This document shows, in pieces, positions 6,739 to 15,227 of a stretch of 64,000 bases of DNA. The notes below the pieces were generated by a model, which worked only from the letters and a program-made list of their open reading frames with translations, ran no database searches and was not told the origin of the DNA. The first letter of the stretch is position 1; each line of letters begins with the position of its first letter. The stretch is from Rikenellaceae bacterium (GTDB lineage Bacteria; Bacteroidota; Bacteroidia; Bacteroidales; Rikenellaceae): contig SUZR01000005.1 of assembly GCA_015059845.1 (NCBI GenBank), positions 62,001 through 126,000 of the forward strand, in the 5' to 3' direction. The position numbers were made by a program, and so were the translations under genes.

Positions 6739-9054
6739 CATCGCAAATGAAAGCGTTACTCCCAAACGGCAAGGCTTGCCGTGGTTGTAGAAGTTGTTGT
6801 TCATCGACTTGAAGTAGAAGGTGTAGAAGTCGGTGTTGGTGAGGTTGCGACCCCACAATGAGAGTGAGAAATCGCCCTTGCGAAGCTCTACCGAGGCGTT
6901 GAGCTGCGAGTAGAAATCCTGCTTCAGAGTATTTGCCTCATTCCAATAAATCTTACCTGCACCCTGCCAAGAGGCGTTCAGCACAACCTCATCGAGCAAC
7001 TTACCGCCAATCCACCAATTATATGCCACGCCCAACGAAGTGGTGTGCTGCGGCGCATAAGGCAGATAGTTGCCAGCATAATCCGTAACGCCATCATTAA
7101 ACTCCTCAAACTTCGCATTCGTATAGCCGTAGTTCGCCATCAAACGCAGATGGCTCAAATTCATCAACTTAAAGACATCCCACGTTGCCGACACTTCAAC
7201 GCCACGGCTACGCGAGCGGCCCGCATTTGACATCATACGGCCCGTAGTTGTACCCTCGGGGAACACAGTGAGCTGCTGATCGCGGCACTCAATCCAGAAG
7301 GCTGCAAAATCAACATTCACGCGCTTATCGGCAAACTGAAGGTGGCCACCCACCTCGTAGTTCCAGCTATACTCGGGGTCGTAGGTCGTAACCGAAGCTG
7401 CATCGTAGGGCGACTCCTCGCCACCCATCGAGGGGCGACCCATAGAGGACATAGCGTCGTCCATCAGGGCTGACTTAATCTTATTTTGCAGGATATCCGA
7501 GAAAATCTGTGTATTGAAACCGCCCGCCTTATATCCGCGTGTTACGGTTGCATACAAATCACCCGCGCCAGTGGTGAAATTCACGGCAAACTTGGGCAAC
7601 AACTCCAGATAATCCATCTTCTCCTCGCCATTGAACGGAACCTCAACGGTGTGCATAGGAATCATATCGGGCATACCGGGACGCATCGGGCCCACCTTAT
7701 AGCCGATAGCCGAGTGGTTATCGTAGTTCATCTTTGACGCCTCGTAATCCAGACGCAAGCCCGCTGTAAAACGCCAGCGCTCACCCGCCTTAACCGATGA
7801 CTCGTGGTAGAGCGCAAGGCCGTATGTAGGCAAATCGAAGTTGCTTGCCACAACCAACTCATCGCGGTCGAACTGCAACAGATTCTTAATCATCGCGGGC
7901 ATATTTCCCAGGATAAGATTATCGATACCATCCTTGAGGATAGTCACAGGGGCACTCATATCAATCTTCTTATAGAAACCGTACGCACCCACAAGCCACT
8001 GATAGCGGTGTGAATCGTCGTTCGAGCGCAGCACCAAATCCTCGGTAAAAGCGTGCTCGTGCTGCTCCTGCTCGAGAGTAAAGATTGACGCAGGCGTAAG
8101 GTCGTTATCCATACGCATACGGTCGTGCATAAATTGGTAGCTGGTTGTAGAGGTGAATTTTATCTTATCGTTGGTATGCGACAAAACGAGGCCGTCGCTG
8201 AAACTATAACGCATATATCCGCTAGGGCTGTTGTAGTTTATATCGCCAACAACATCCTTCTCTGCATCATACAGGGCGTAGGCATAGCCACCCTCATAAT
8301 CATAACCGAAAGAGGCTGTATTGTCAATCTCCCATCCGCGGCCCAAATCGCCAACCAGACGCAGGCGACTGCCGCTGCTCTCGCCCCAATCGACATTGCT
8401 GCCATCAAAGGCGTTGTCGAAGAAGCCATCTGTACGGTTGTAGTATCCGCCAACCGAGAAGCCGAACTTGCCGCCCTTGCTGCGACCATAGTACGAAGCC
8501 TTCGCACGCAGGGTATTGCCTGAGCTGTACTCCAAAAGGGCACGCACACCCTGATAGTTCATCGGCGAGAGTGTATAGACGTTCATCTGGCCACCCATCG
8601 TGTTACGGCCATAGAGCGTACTCTGCGGGCCACGCAGCAGCTCCACGCGAGCCACGTCCAGCATATCGAAGTCATAGTTATTTTTATTAAGGTAAGGCAC
8701 GCCATCTACCGTAAGACCGATAATCGGCTGGTCGATACGCGCCCCAAAGCCACGAACATATATTGATGAGGTCATCTTTGAGCCATAGTCGGGCTGGTAA
8801 AAGTTAGGCACAACGGCCGAGAGGTCCTTGATTGAGAGGACGCGCTCGCTACGCAGCAAATCGCCGCCAATGACACTTGACGAGATAGGCTGCTGCTTAA
8901 GGCCATAGTGCTGCTTGGGCATACGCACCGCAACACCCACCTGGTCAATATCTATATGCTCATACAACGTAGTATCAGCCTTCTCAGGCTCTGCGGCCTG
9001 CAGACTAACTGCACAAGCCACAAGAGCAAAAAATAGTGTAAAAAGTCTTTTCAT
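6736..9054 (-). CDS. TonB-dependent outer-membrane receptor
   Basis: A 772-residue protein with a cleavable signal peptide (about 20 residues ending CAVSLQAAE). The plug domain follows: SVIGGDLLRSERVLSIKDLS, then YVRGFG, VDGVPYL and VELLRGPQSTLYGRNTMGG, the classic plug signature. The rest is a 22-strand-type barrel ending in VTLSFAM, with the expected aromatic-rich last strand. It imports a ligand across the outer membrane with energy from TonB-ExbBD. No SusD partner is adjacent and the length is that of siderophore/vitamin-type receptors, so it is not a SusC pair. Its substrate cannot be told; nothing nearby points to one. Confidence 0.92.
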   Translation of the reverse strand: MKRLFTLFFALVACAVSLQAAEPEKADTTLYEHIDIDQVGVAVRMPKQHYGLKQQPISSSVIGGDLLRSERVLSIKDLSAVVPNFYQPDYGSKMTSSIYVRGFGARIDQPIIGLTVDGVPYLNKNNYDFDMLDVARVELLRGPQSTLYGRNTMGGQMNVYTLSPMNYQGVRALLEYSSGNTLRAKASYYGRSKGGKFGFSVGGYYNRTDGFFDNAFDGSNVDWGESSGSRLRLVGDLGRGWEIDNTASFGYDYEGGYAYALYDAEKDVVGDINYNSPSGYMRYSFSDGLVLSHTNDKIKFTSTTSYQFMHDRMRMDNDLTPASIFTLEQEQHEHAFTEDLVLRSNDDSHRYQWLVGAYGFYKKIDMSAPVTILKDGIDNLILGNMPAMIKNLLQFDRDELVVASNFDLPTYGLALYHESSVKAGERWRFTAGLRLDYEASKMNYDNHSAIGYKVGPMRPGMPDMIPMHTVEVPFNGEEKMDYLELLPKFAVNFTTGAGDLYATVTRGYKAGGFNTQIFSDILQNKIKSALMDDAMSSMGRPSMGGEESPYDAASVTTYDPEYSWNYEVGGHLQFADKRVNVDFAAFWIECRDQQLTVFPEGTTTGRMMSNAGRSRSRGVEVSATWDVFKLMNLSHLRLMANYGYTNAKFEEFNDGVTDYAGNYLPYAPQHTTSLGVAYNWWIGGKLLDEVVLNASWQGAGKIYWNEANTLKQDFYSQLNASVELRKGDFSLSLWGRNLTNTDFYTFYFKSMNNNFYNHGKPCRLGVTLSFAM

Positions 9055-9089
9055 TATCGCTATTTAAGTATTTTACAAATTTACAGCGA

Positions 9090-9097
9090 CAAAGGTA
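9090..9097 (-). promoter_or_regulatory. -7 box of the TonB receptor gene
   Basis: On the minus strand this reads TACCTTTG, a full match to TAnnTTTG, about 36 bp before the start codon. A TTG lies at a -33-like distance (9117-9119). Confidence 0.6.
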
Positions 9098-9167
9098 TGG
9101 CTTATTATTATGCGCATCAACTATTATTATTGATAGTTTTCGGTGTAGAGAATTAAGAAAAAAATGC

Positions 9168-9175
9168 TATCTTTG
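9168..9175 (+). promoter_or_regulatory. -7 box of Gfo/Idh/MocA copy 2
   Basis: TATCTTTG is a full match to TAnnTTTG, 39 bp before the start codon. Confidence 0.6.
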
Positions 9176-9214
9176 TCTTAATGAAAATTACTGTAAAACC
9201 TAAAATTTCATACT

Positions 9215-10687
9215 ATGTCTAAGAAATTATCACGCGCCGACTTCTTGAAGAGTACGGCTGCAGGAGTAGCAGCAATGACTGTTGTTCCTAATAACGTAAT
9301 GGGTGCGGCCTTTGGACATAAGGCTCCATCAGACAAGTTGAACATCGCCGGTATCGGTATCGGTGGTCGTGGTGCAAGCGTCCTCAAGGACCTCGAGGGA
9401 GAGAATATCGTAGCTCTGTGCGACACCGACTGGGCATACTCAAAGCATATCTTCGAGCGCTACCCCAAGGCAAAGCGTTTCTACGACTGGCGCGAGATGT
9501 ATGATAAGATTTCGGGCGAGTTCGATGCTATTATGTGTGCTACGGCCGACCATACGCACGCCATCATCGCATCAGAGGCTATGAATTTGGGTAAGCACGT
9601 ATATTGCGAGAAACCTTTGACACACTCTGTATATGAGTCACGTCTTTTGACCAAGCTCACCGAGAAAACAGGTGTGGCAACGCAGATGGGTAATCAGGGC
9701 TCATCGGCTATCGGCGTAGAGACTGTATGTAACTGGATTTGGAATGGCGAGATTGGCGAGGTTACTCACGTTGAGGCCTTCACCGACCGCCCCATCTGGC
9801 CGCAGGGTCTGATGACTCCCAAGGAGGTACACGCTGTTCCCGACACGCTGAAGTGGGATTTGTTCCTCGGCCCGGCTAAGTTCCGTCCCTACAACAACGT
9901 TTATCAGCCCTGGAACTGGCGTGGATGGTGGGACTTCGGTACTGGCGCATTGGGTGATATGGCGTGCCACGTACTCCACCCCGCATTCAAGGCGTTGAAC
10001 TTGGGTTATCCCTCGAAGGTACAGGGCTCATCGACAGCCCTTCTGACCGACTGCGCACCTCAGGCTCAGATGGTTACATATACATTCCCCGAGCGCGGCA
10101 AGATTCACAACATCAAGCTGCCCGAGGTTACCGTACGCTGGTACGACGGCGGTATCACACCTCCGCGTCCCGATGGTCTGGAGCAGGGTAAGGATTTGAA
10201 CGTTGCGGGTGGTGCTACCATCTTCTACGGCACGAAGGATATCTTGGTTTGCGGTAAGGATGGCCGTAACCCCTACCTCGTATCTGGTCGCACACCAAAG
10301 ACTCCCAACCGCGCATTGCACGTAGATTTGTCACACGGCAAGGATTGGATTCGCGCTTGTAAGGAGAATAAGGCTACACGCAAGCAGACCGCGTCTAACT
10401 TCCTGGAGGCTGGTCCCTTCAACGAGATGGTTGTAATGGGCGTGTTGGCTGTACGCTTGCAGGGTCTGCATAAGATTCTGGAGTGGGACGGCAAGAATAT
10501 GCAGTTCACAAACATTGGCGACAACGAGACGCTGAGAATTATGATTGAGGATGGCTTCTCAATCAAGGATGGTCACCCCACATTCAACAAGACCTACACC
10601 GACCCCATCAACGCTAAGCAGTTCGTGAGCGAGATGATTAAGCACAACTACCGTGAGGGTTGGAAATTGTGCGATATGCCTAAGTAA
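9215..10687 (+). CDS. Gfo/Idh/MocA family oxidoreductase (copy 2, paralogue of 4033-5511)
   Basis: A 490-residue protein collinear with copy 1 and clearly a paralogue; most residues match by eye. It has the same Tat-like N-terminus with Ala instead of the second Arg (SRADFLKSTAAGVAAMTVV), the GIGIGGRG Rossmann motif, CEKP, and DFGTGALGDMACH. It stands alone, with its own promoter and terminator, and has no adjacent DUF1080 gene. Its codons use more C-ending and fewer T-ending forms than copy 1, which suggests lower or different expression. Likely a sugar dehydrogenase related to copy 1 but with its own regulation or substrate; this is inferred. Confidence 0.88.
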   Translation: MSKKLSRADFLKSTAAGVAAMTVVPNNVMGAAFGHKAPSDKLNIAGIGIGGRGASVLKDLEGENIVALCDTDWAYSKHIFERYPKAKRFYDWREMYDKISGEFDAIMCATADHTHAIIASEAMNLGKHVYCEKPLTHSVYESRLLTKLTEKTGVATQMGNQGSSAIGVETVCNWIWNGEIGEVTHVEAFTDRPIWPQGLMTPKEVHAVPDTLKWDLFLGPAKFRPYNNVYQPWNWRGWWDFGTGALGDMACHVLHPAFKALNLGYPSKVQGSSTALLTDCAPQAQMVTYTFPERGKIHNIKLPEVTVRWYDGGITPPRPDGLEQGKDLNVAGGATIFYGTKDILVCGKDGRNPYLVSGRTPKTPNRALHVDLSHGKDWIRACKENKATRKQTASNFLEAGPFNEMVVMGVLAVRLQGLHKILEWDGKNMQFTNIGDNETLRIMIEDGFSIKDGHPTFNKTYTDPINAKQFVSEMIKHNYREGWKLCDMPK

Positions 10688-10703
10688 CATATGAATCTAT
10701 TAT

Positions 10704-10741
10704 AGAAAAGGGTGTTAACCGTAAAGTTAGCACCCTTTTCT
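10704..10741 (+). terminator. Terminator with GGTGTTAAC/GTTAGCACC stem
   Basis: AGAAAAGGGTGTTAAC and GTTAGCACCCTTTTCT pair over nearly their whole length. The stem core is shared with the terminators at 27304-27333 and 49352-49385. Confidence 0.85.
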
Positions 10742-10784
10742 ATACCTATTACAAATGATAGTTTTATCTTTTCAAGAAAATGAA

Positions 10785-10792
10785 TATCTTTG
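10785..10792 (+). promoter_or_regulatory. -7 box placing the start site at the LuxR gene ATG
   Basis: TATCTTTG ends 4 bp before the ATG at 10797. Transcription starts roughly 5-8 nt after this box in Bacteroidetes, so the mRNA would begin at or within the start codon. This favours the ATG at 10797 over the in-frame ATG at 10755, and suggests a leaderless message. Confidence 0.55.
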
Positions 10793-10796
10793 TAAT

Positions 10797-11399
10797 ATGA
10801 ATCACCGTCCTAAAATCGCAGTTATTCACCCCAATTCGCTCTGCTGCCTGGCGATGCGAACTATCCTTACGGATATTGCCCCCTTTGTGGGTATGTTCCG
10901 CGAGGTGGATATTGCTGCATATAACTCTATGGAGGAGTTTATGGACGATACGCCCGATATGGCTATCCACTACTTCATTGCGGCCGAGATTCTTGTTGAC
11001 AATATGCCCTACTTTGCACCCCAGCAGCGCCGCTGCATCGTTCTGACCGAGGGTGAGCAGCAGACGTACGAGGGCTTCCACACCATAGATATCCGCCGCC
11101 CCGAGCGCGAGCTGCTGAAGGCCTTTCTTACGATGCACAACACCGCCCATACGGCTCACGGCGTGCAGCCTCGCATAAACAACGAGGATAGCGAGCTGCT
11201 CTCGCAGCGCGAGAAGGATGTGCTGGCACTTATCGTCAAGGGCTACATAAACAAGGAGATAGCCGATATGCTCAACATCTCAACCCCCACGGTTATCTTC
11301 CACCGCCGCAACATCAGCGAGAAGATTGGCTCGAAATCTATCGGTCGCCAGACCATCTATGCCGTAATGAACGGAATTGTCGATTTCCGCGAGTTGTAA
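10797..11399 (+). CDS. LuxR/FixJ-type transcriptional regulator with degenerate receiver-like domain
   Basis: A 200-residue protein. The C-terminal 60 residues are a LuxR-type helix-turn-helix: LSQREKDVLALIVKGYINKEIADML, then STPTVIFHRRNISEKI. The N-terminal part (IAVIHPNSLCCLAMRTIL) lines up with a response-regulator receiver, but the acidic pair after the first strand is missing and no obvious phospho-acceptor Asp follows the third strand, so it may be a phosphorylation-independent pseudo-receiver. An in-frame ATG exists at 10755, but a promoter box lies between the two. No sensor kinase is adjacent. Target genes are unknown; the nitroreductase-sulfatase operon starts 109 bp downstream. Confidence 0.8.
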   Translation: MNHRPKIAVIHPNSLCCLAMRTILTDIAPFVGMFREVDIAAYNSMEEFMDDTPDMAIHYFIAAEILVDNMPYFAPQQRRCIVLTEGEQQTYEGFHTIDIRRPERELLKAFLTMHNTAHTAHGVQPRINNEDSELLSQREKDVLALIVKGYINKEIADMLNISTPTVIFHRRNISEKIGSKSIGRQTIYAVMNGIVDFREL

Positions 11400-11468
11400 A
11401 AGGGGCTAAACGCCGAAATGCGGGGGTGAAATATCATTTCTGCCTATTTATTTTTCATCCATTATCGC

Positions 11469-11476
11469 TATATTTG
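11469..11476 (+). promoter_or_regulatory. -7 box of the nitroreductase-sulfatase-anSME operon
   Basis: TATATTTG is a full match to TAnnTTTG, 31 bp before the start codon. Confidence 0.55.
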
Positions 11477-11507
11477 TGTTAAGCAAAATTATAACACCGA
11501 AAAAGAT

Positions 11508-12152
11508 ATGAAAAAGTTTCTTTTCATCGTGGCCGCAGGCATTATGGCAGCTGTCGGCTGTACGAACAACCAACCCGCAGAGAAGGCGTGTTGCCAGGAG
11601 GGTAAGAATCCCGTTATCGAGAATATTATGGCGCGCCGCAGCGTGCGTGCATACAAGGAGCAGGCCGTACCGCGTGAGCTGATGGAGCAGGTGCTGGAGT
11701 GCGGTATTAACGCCCCCAACGCTATGAACGCCCAGCAGTGGGAGGTGCGCGTTGTGGAGTCTAAGGCGTGGATTGACAAGGCTACCGAGGCCTACAAGCA
11801 GAGCGTGAAGGGCACTCCTGCCGAGAAGATGGTTACGGACCCCTCGTTTAAAAATATGTTCCGCAACGCCCCCGCAGTGATTTTCATCGGCTGTAAGAGC
11901 GGTAAATATACCCCCGTGGATTGCGGTCTGATGGCCGAGAATATGATGCTCGCGGCGCAGTCGCTCGGCTTGGGTACGGTATGTATGGGTAGCCCCATAG
12001 CATTCCTCACGCAGCCCGCAGGTGCTGAATTCCTCTCATCACTCTCATTTAGCGAGGGTTATGAGCCGCTGATTTGCATCGGCATAGGCTACGCCGACGA
12101 GGCCCCTGCTGCAAAGCCTCGCAACAAAGATGTGATTAAGTATATTGAATAA
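11508..12152 (+). CDS. Nitroreductase family lipoprotein
   Basis: A 214-residue protein. A hydrophobic signal segment ends in a lipobox-like AAVGC (Cys at 18). The nitroreductase domain follows: IENIMARRSVRAYKEQAVP, with the RRSVR FMN-phosphate-contact motif, then APNAMNAQQW, and AENMMLAAQSLGLGTVCMG near the C-terminal end. The family consists of FMN-dependent NAD(P)H oxidoreductases. Export of an FMN enzyme by a Sec/lipoprotein signal is unusual, because its cofactor would have to load outside the cytoplasm. The sulfatase gene starts 17 bp downstream, so co-transcription is likely. The substrate is unknown. Confidence 0.82.
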   Translation: MKKFLFIVAAGIMAAVGCTNNQPAEKACCQEGKNPVIENIMARRSVRAYKEQAVPRELMEQVLECGINAPNAMNAQQWEVRVVESKAWIDKATEAYKQSVKGTPAEKMVTDPSFKNMFRNAPAVIFIGCKSGKYTPVDCGLMAENMMLAAQSLGLGTVCMGSPIAFLTQPAGAEFLSSLSFSEGYEPLICIGIGYADEAPAAKPRNKDVIKYIE

Positions 12153-12168
12153 CTAAAACCCTTGAACT

Positions 12169-13740
12169 ATGAAGAACCTTAACTCAAAACTTTTCTACTC
12201 GCTCACGGGAGCTGCCGCTGTGGCATCGTTGCCATCGTGCGCACCGAAGCAGGCTGAGCCGCAAGGGCCGTACAACATTGTCTATATTATGACCGACGAC
12301 CATACGGCACAGATGATGAGCTGCTACGACCGCCGCTATGTTCACACACCCAACCTCGACCGTATTGCCGAGGATGGCGTGCGCTTCACTAATAGTTTTG
12401 TGGCAAACTCGCTGAGTGGTCCCAGCCGCGCTTGTATGATTACAGGCAAGCACAGCCACGCAAACGGCTTTGCCGACAACGAGCCGGGAACCGTATTTGA
12501 CAATACACAGCAGACCTTCCCCAAGCTGTTGCAGGCGGCAGGTTATCAGACCGCTGTTGTGGGTAAGTGGCACCTGAAGAGCGTGCCCACGGGATTCGAC
12601 TATTGGGAGATTATTCCGGGCCAGGGCGACTACTACAACCCGCGCTTTATCACGCCACAAGATACACTGCGTAATGAGGGTTACATCTCTGACCTTATCA
12701 CCGACAAGAGTTTGAAGTGGCTTGATGAGCGCGACAAGGAGAAACCCTTCTGCATCCTTATCCACCACAAGGCGTGCCACCGCGAATGGCAGCCCGACCT
12801 TAAGTATCTGAACGAGTATGAGGATACAACATTCCCCATCCCCGATACCTTCTACGACAACTACGAGGGTCGCGTGGCAGCACAGGCACAGGAGATGAGC
12901 ATAGCCAAGGATATGAAGATTGTTGCCGACAATAAGGTTATCCCCAAGGACGAGAAGTCGCGCGACTACCGCTCGTACAAGTATGCCGTAAGCCGCCTCA
13001 CACCTGAGGAGAAGGCCATTTATGATGAGTTCTACGGCAAGATTTCGGAGGACTACTACGCCAAGAATCCGCAGGGTAACGATTTGGCTGAGTGGAAGTT
13101 CCAGCGTTATATGCGCGACTATGCGAAGGTTGTGAAGTCGGTTGACGACAACGTAGGCCGCGTACTTGACTATCTGGAGGCAAACGGCCTGAAGGAGAAC
13201 ACATTGGTAGTTTACACCTCTGACCAGGGTTTCTATATGGGTGAGCACGGCTGGTTCGACAAGCGCTTTATGTACGAGGAGTCATTCCGCACACCGCTGG
13301 TTATGAGCCTTCCCGAGGGCTTCGACCGCAAGGGCGATATCGAGGAGATGGTGCAGAACATCGACTACGCACCCACATTCCTGGAGTTGGCCGGTGTAGA
13401 TGTTCCCGAGGATATTCACGGCGAGTCTATCGTGCCTCTGCTCAAGGGCGAGAAGCCCGCAACGTGGCGTAAGTCGCTATACTACCACTACTACGAGTTC
13501 CCCGCCGTACATATGGTTAAGCGCCACTATGGTGTGCGCACCGAGCGCTATAAGCTCATCCACTTCTACAACGATATCGATGTATGGGAGTTATACGACT
13601 TGCAGGAGGATCCCAAGGAGCTGAACAACCTCTACGGCAAGGAGGGTTACGACCAGATTACCAAGGAGTTGATGCAGGAGCTCAAGAAGCTGCAGGAGCA
13701 GTACGACGACCCGATTCGTCTGGCCGAGGCACAAAAGTAA
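12169..13740 (+). CDS. Family S1 sulfatase, Ser type
   Basis: A 523-residue protein. The signal peptide has a possible lipobox at Cys24. The sulfatase domain starts at NIVYIMTDDH (metal-binding Asp pair). The formylglycine signature S-L-S-G-P-S-R-A-C-M-I-T-G spans residues 81-93, with Ser83 as the residue to be converted. GKWHLKS and YTSDQGFYMGEHGW supply further active-site residues. Ser-type sulfatases need the anaerobic radical-SAM maturase, encoded 1 bp downstream. The sequence resembles glycan 6-O-sulfatases acting on N-acetylglucosamine, but this subfamily placement is tentative. It likely desulfates host mucin or glycosaminoglycan in the periplasm. Confidence 0.92.
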   Translation: MKNLNSKLFYSLTGAAAVASLPSCAPKQAEPQGPYNIVYIMTDDHTAQMMSCYDRRYVHTPNLDRIAEDGVRFTNSFVANSLSGPSRACMITGKHSHANGFADNEPGTVFDNTQQTFPKLLQAAGYQTAVVGKWHLKSVPTGFDYWEIIPGQGDYYNPRFITPQDTLRNEGYISDLITDKSLKWLDERDKEKPFCILIHHKACHREWQPDLKYLNEYEDTTFPIPDTFYDNYEGRVAAQAQEMSIAKDMKIVADNKVIPKDEKSRDYRSYKYAVSRLTPEEKAIYDEFYGKISEDYYAKNPQGNDLAEWKFQRYMRDYAKVVKSVDDNVGRVLDYLEANGLKENTLVVYTSDQGFYMGEHGWFDKRFMYEESFRTPLVMSLPEGFDRKGDIEEMVQNIDYAPTFLELAGVDVPEDIHGESIVPLLKGEKPATWRKSLYYHYYEFPAVHMVKRHYGVRTERYKLIHFYNDIDVWELYDLQEDPKELNNLYGKEGYDQITKELMQELKKLQEQYDDPIRLAEAQK

Positions 13741-13741
13741 T

Positions 13742-14980
13742 ATGAGCCAGAAGAGTCCCATCATAATGCCTTTTGCAAGGCCGCTCTACGTTATGGCAAA
13801 GCCCGTCGGAGCGGCCTGCAATTTGGCGTGCGAGTACTGCTACTACCTCGAAAAGGCCGCCCTCTACGACTCCGAGCCACGCACGCTGATGAGTGACGAG
13901 GTGCTGGAGCGCTTCATTGCCGAGTATATCCGCTCGCAAACCACCCTTGAGGTCTATTTCACGTGGCACGGCGGCGAGCCGCTGATGCGCCCCATAGCCT
14001 TCTATCGTCGTGCGCTGGAACTGCAAAAAAAGTACGCCGCAGGGCGCACCATCGTCAACAGCATACAGACCAACGGCACGCTTATTACGGATAAGTGGTG
14101 CGAGTTCTTCCGCAAAAACAACTTCCTCGTAGGTGTATCCATCGACGGACCAGAGGAGTTTCACGATGAGTTCCGCCTCAACAAGGCGGGGCGACCCTCG
14201 TTCAAGGATGTTGTGCGCGGAATACGCCTGCTCAACCGCTACGGCGTGGAGTGGAACGCGATGGCTGTGGTGAATGATTTTAATGGCGACTACCCGCTGG
14301 ATTTCTACCGTTTCTTCCGCGACGAGCTGGGTTGCCGCTACCTGCAATTTACGCCCGTTGTGGAGCGTATCATTGAGCGTGAGGATGGTCTGCAACTCGC
14401 ATCGGGACGTGATGGAGGGGGCGAGATGACCGATTTTTCGGTTACGCCCGAGCAGTGGGGAACGTTTCTTTGCACCGTATTTGATGAGTGGGTACGAAAC
14501 GATGTCGGCAAGATGTTTGTGCAGATTTTCGACTCCACGCTGGCCAACTGGGTGGGAGAGCAGCCGGGATTATGCACGCTGAACAGCTACTGCGGCCACG
14601 CAGCCGTGATGGAGTATAATGGCGATGTATATTCGTGTGACCACTTTGTATTTCCTGAGTATAAGTTGGGTAATATCCGCACGGACTCGCTCGCCGATAT
14701 GATGTATGGCCAGCGCCAGCAGGCATTCGGTGCAATGAAATACAAGGGTCTGCACTCGCGTTGCCGCAGCTGCCAATACGAGTTTGCCTGCCACGGCGAG
14801 TGCCCGCGCAATAGATTCGTAACGGCCGACGGCGAGGCGGGACTCAACTATTTATGCGAGGGATATCACCGTTTCTTCGACCACGCAGCACCCTATATGG
14901 AGTTTATGAAACGCGAATTGGCAGCAGGTCGCGCCCCTGCAAATGTAATGCAGTGGGAAGGCATAAAGAGCTTTGAATAA
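13742..14980 (+). CDS. Anaerobic sulfatase-maturating enzyme (radical SAM)
   Basis: A 412-residue cytoplasmic protein. The radical-SAM cluster motif is CNLACEYC (Cys 26, 30, 33; CX3CX2C). C-terminal SPASM-type cysteines occur in CTLNSYCGH, DVYSCDHF, and CRSCQYEFACHGECPRNR, which bind two auxiliary Fe-S clusters. The enzyme oxidises the active-site Ser or Cys of sulfatases to formylglycine before export. The gene starts 1 bp after the stop of the Ser-type sulfatase, its obvious client. The length is normal for the family. Confidence 0.94.
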   Translation: MSQKSPIIMPFARPLYVMAKPVGAACNLACEYCYYLEKAALYDSEPRTLMSDEVLERFIAEYIRSQTTLEVYFTWHGGEPLMRPIAFYRRALELQKKYAAGRTIVNSIQTNGTLITDKWCEFFRKNNFLVGVSIDGPEEFHDEFRLNKAGRPSFKDVVRGIRLLNRYGVEWNAMAVVNDFNGDYPLDFYRFFRDELGCRYLQFTPVVERIIEREDGLQLASGRDGGGEMTDFSVTPEQWGTFLCTVFDEWVRNDVGKMFVQIFDSTLANWVGEQPGLCTLNSYCGHAAVMEYNGDVYSCDHFVFPEYKLGNIRTDSLADMMYGQRQQAFGAMKYKGLHSRCRSCQYEFACHGECPRNRFVTADGEAGLNYLCEGYHRFFDHAAPYMEFMKRELAAGRAPANVMQWEGIKSFE

Positions 14981-15045
14981 TGCTTTTTCTGCAAGTTTTA
15001 TGCAAAAATATTCACAAAGAATTTTGATATATCATCTAATTGCGA

Positions 15046-15053
15046 TATATTTG
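15046..15053 (+). promoter_or_regulatory. -7 box of the aromatic amino acid operon
   Basis: TATATTTG is a full match to TAnnTTTG, with TTTTG about 20 bp upstream as the -33 element (15021-15025). Transcription should start near 15059, giving a leader of about 170 nt before the first structural gene. Confidence 0.65.
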
Positions 15054-15087
15054 TACTTGTTAAGATTGGACTTTTAGAGTGAAAAAT

Positions 15088-15156
15088 ATGATGAACCATT
15101 TCTATTTTAAGCGATTTTACTTTTACCGTGCGAACGGTCAGGATGTCGTATGCTAA
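15088..15156 (+). CDS. Phe/Tyr-rich leader peptide of the aromatic operon
   Basis: A 22-codon ORF, MMNHFYFKRFYFYRANGQ then DVVC and stop. Residues 5-13 (FYFKRFYFY) hold four Phe and three Tyr, both end products of the operon downstream. The RNA right after the aromatic codons folds as a classic attenuator (separate entry). A ribosome stalled for lack of charged tRNA-Phe or tRNA-Tyr would sit over segment 1 and leave segment 2 free; one that reaches the stop would cover segment 2. The start may be either of the two ATGs at 15088 and 15091. The ORF is far below normal gene size, but the composition and position make it convincing. Confidence 0.88.
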   Translation: MMNHFYFKRFYFYRANGQDVVC

Positions 15157-15216
15157 AATGAAGTGATTCATATGCGTTTTAATCCTGACCGTGCGAGCGT
15201 GGTCAGGATTCTTTTT
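15125..15216 (+). promoter_or_regulatory. Transcription attenuator of the aromatic amino acid operon
   Basis: There are four segments. Segment 1 (ACCGT, 15125-15129) and the start of segment 2 (ACGGT, 15134-15138) form a small hairpin in the leader ORF. Segment 2 (ACGGTCAGGAT, 15134-15144) is perfectly complementary over 11 bp to segment 3 (ATCCTGACCGT, 15182-15192), giving an antiterminator. Segment 3 (AATCCTGACC, 15181-15190) also pairs perfectly over 10 bp with segment 4 (GGTCAGGATT, 15201-15210), followed by CTTTTT, giving a terminator. The pairings exclude each other. The first structural gene starts 12 nt after the T-run. This is textbook amino-acid attenuation, inferred from sequence only. 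Confidence 0.88.
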
Positions 15217-15227
15217 AATATACTGAT

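Noticed and set aside
12184..13248. Open frame of 354 codons on the minus strand, opposite the sulfatase gene
   Set aside because: The sulfatase on the + strand has full motifs. The antisense frame is a product of codon bias, with no start context or domain.
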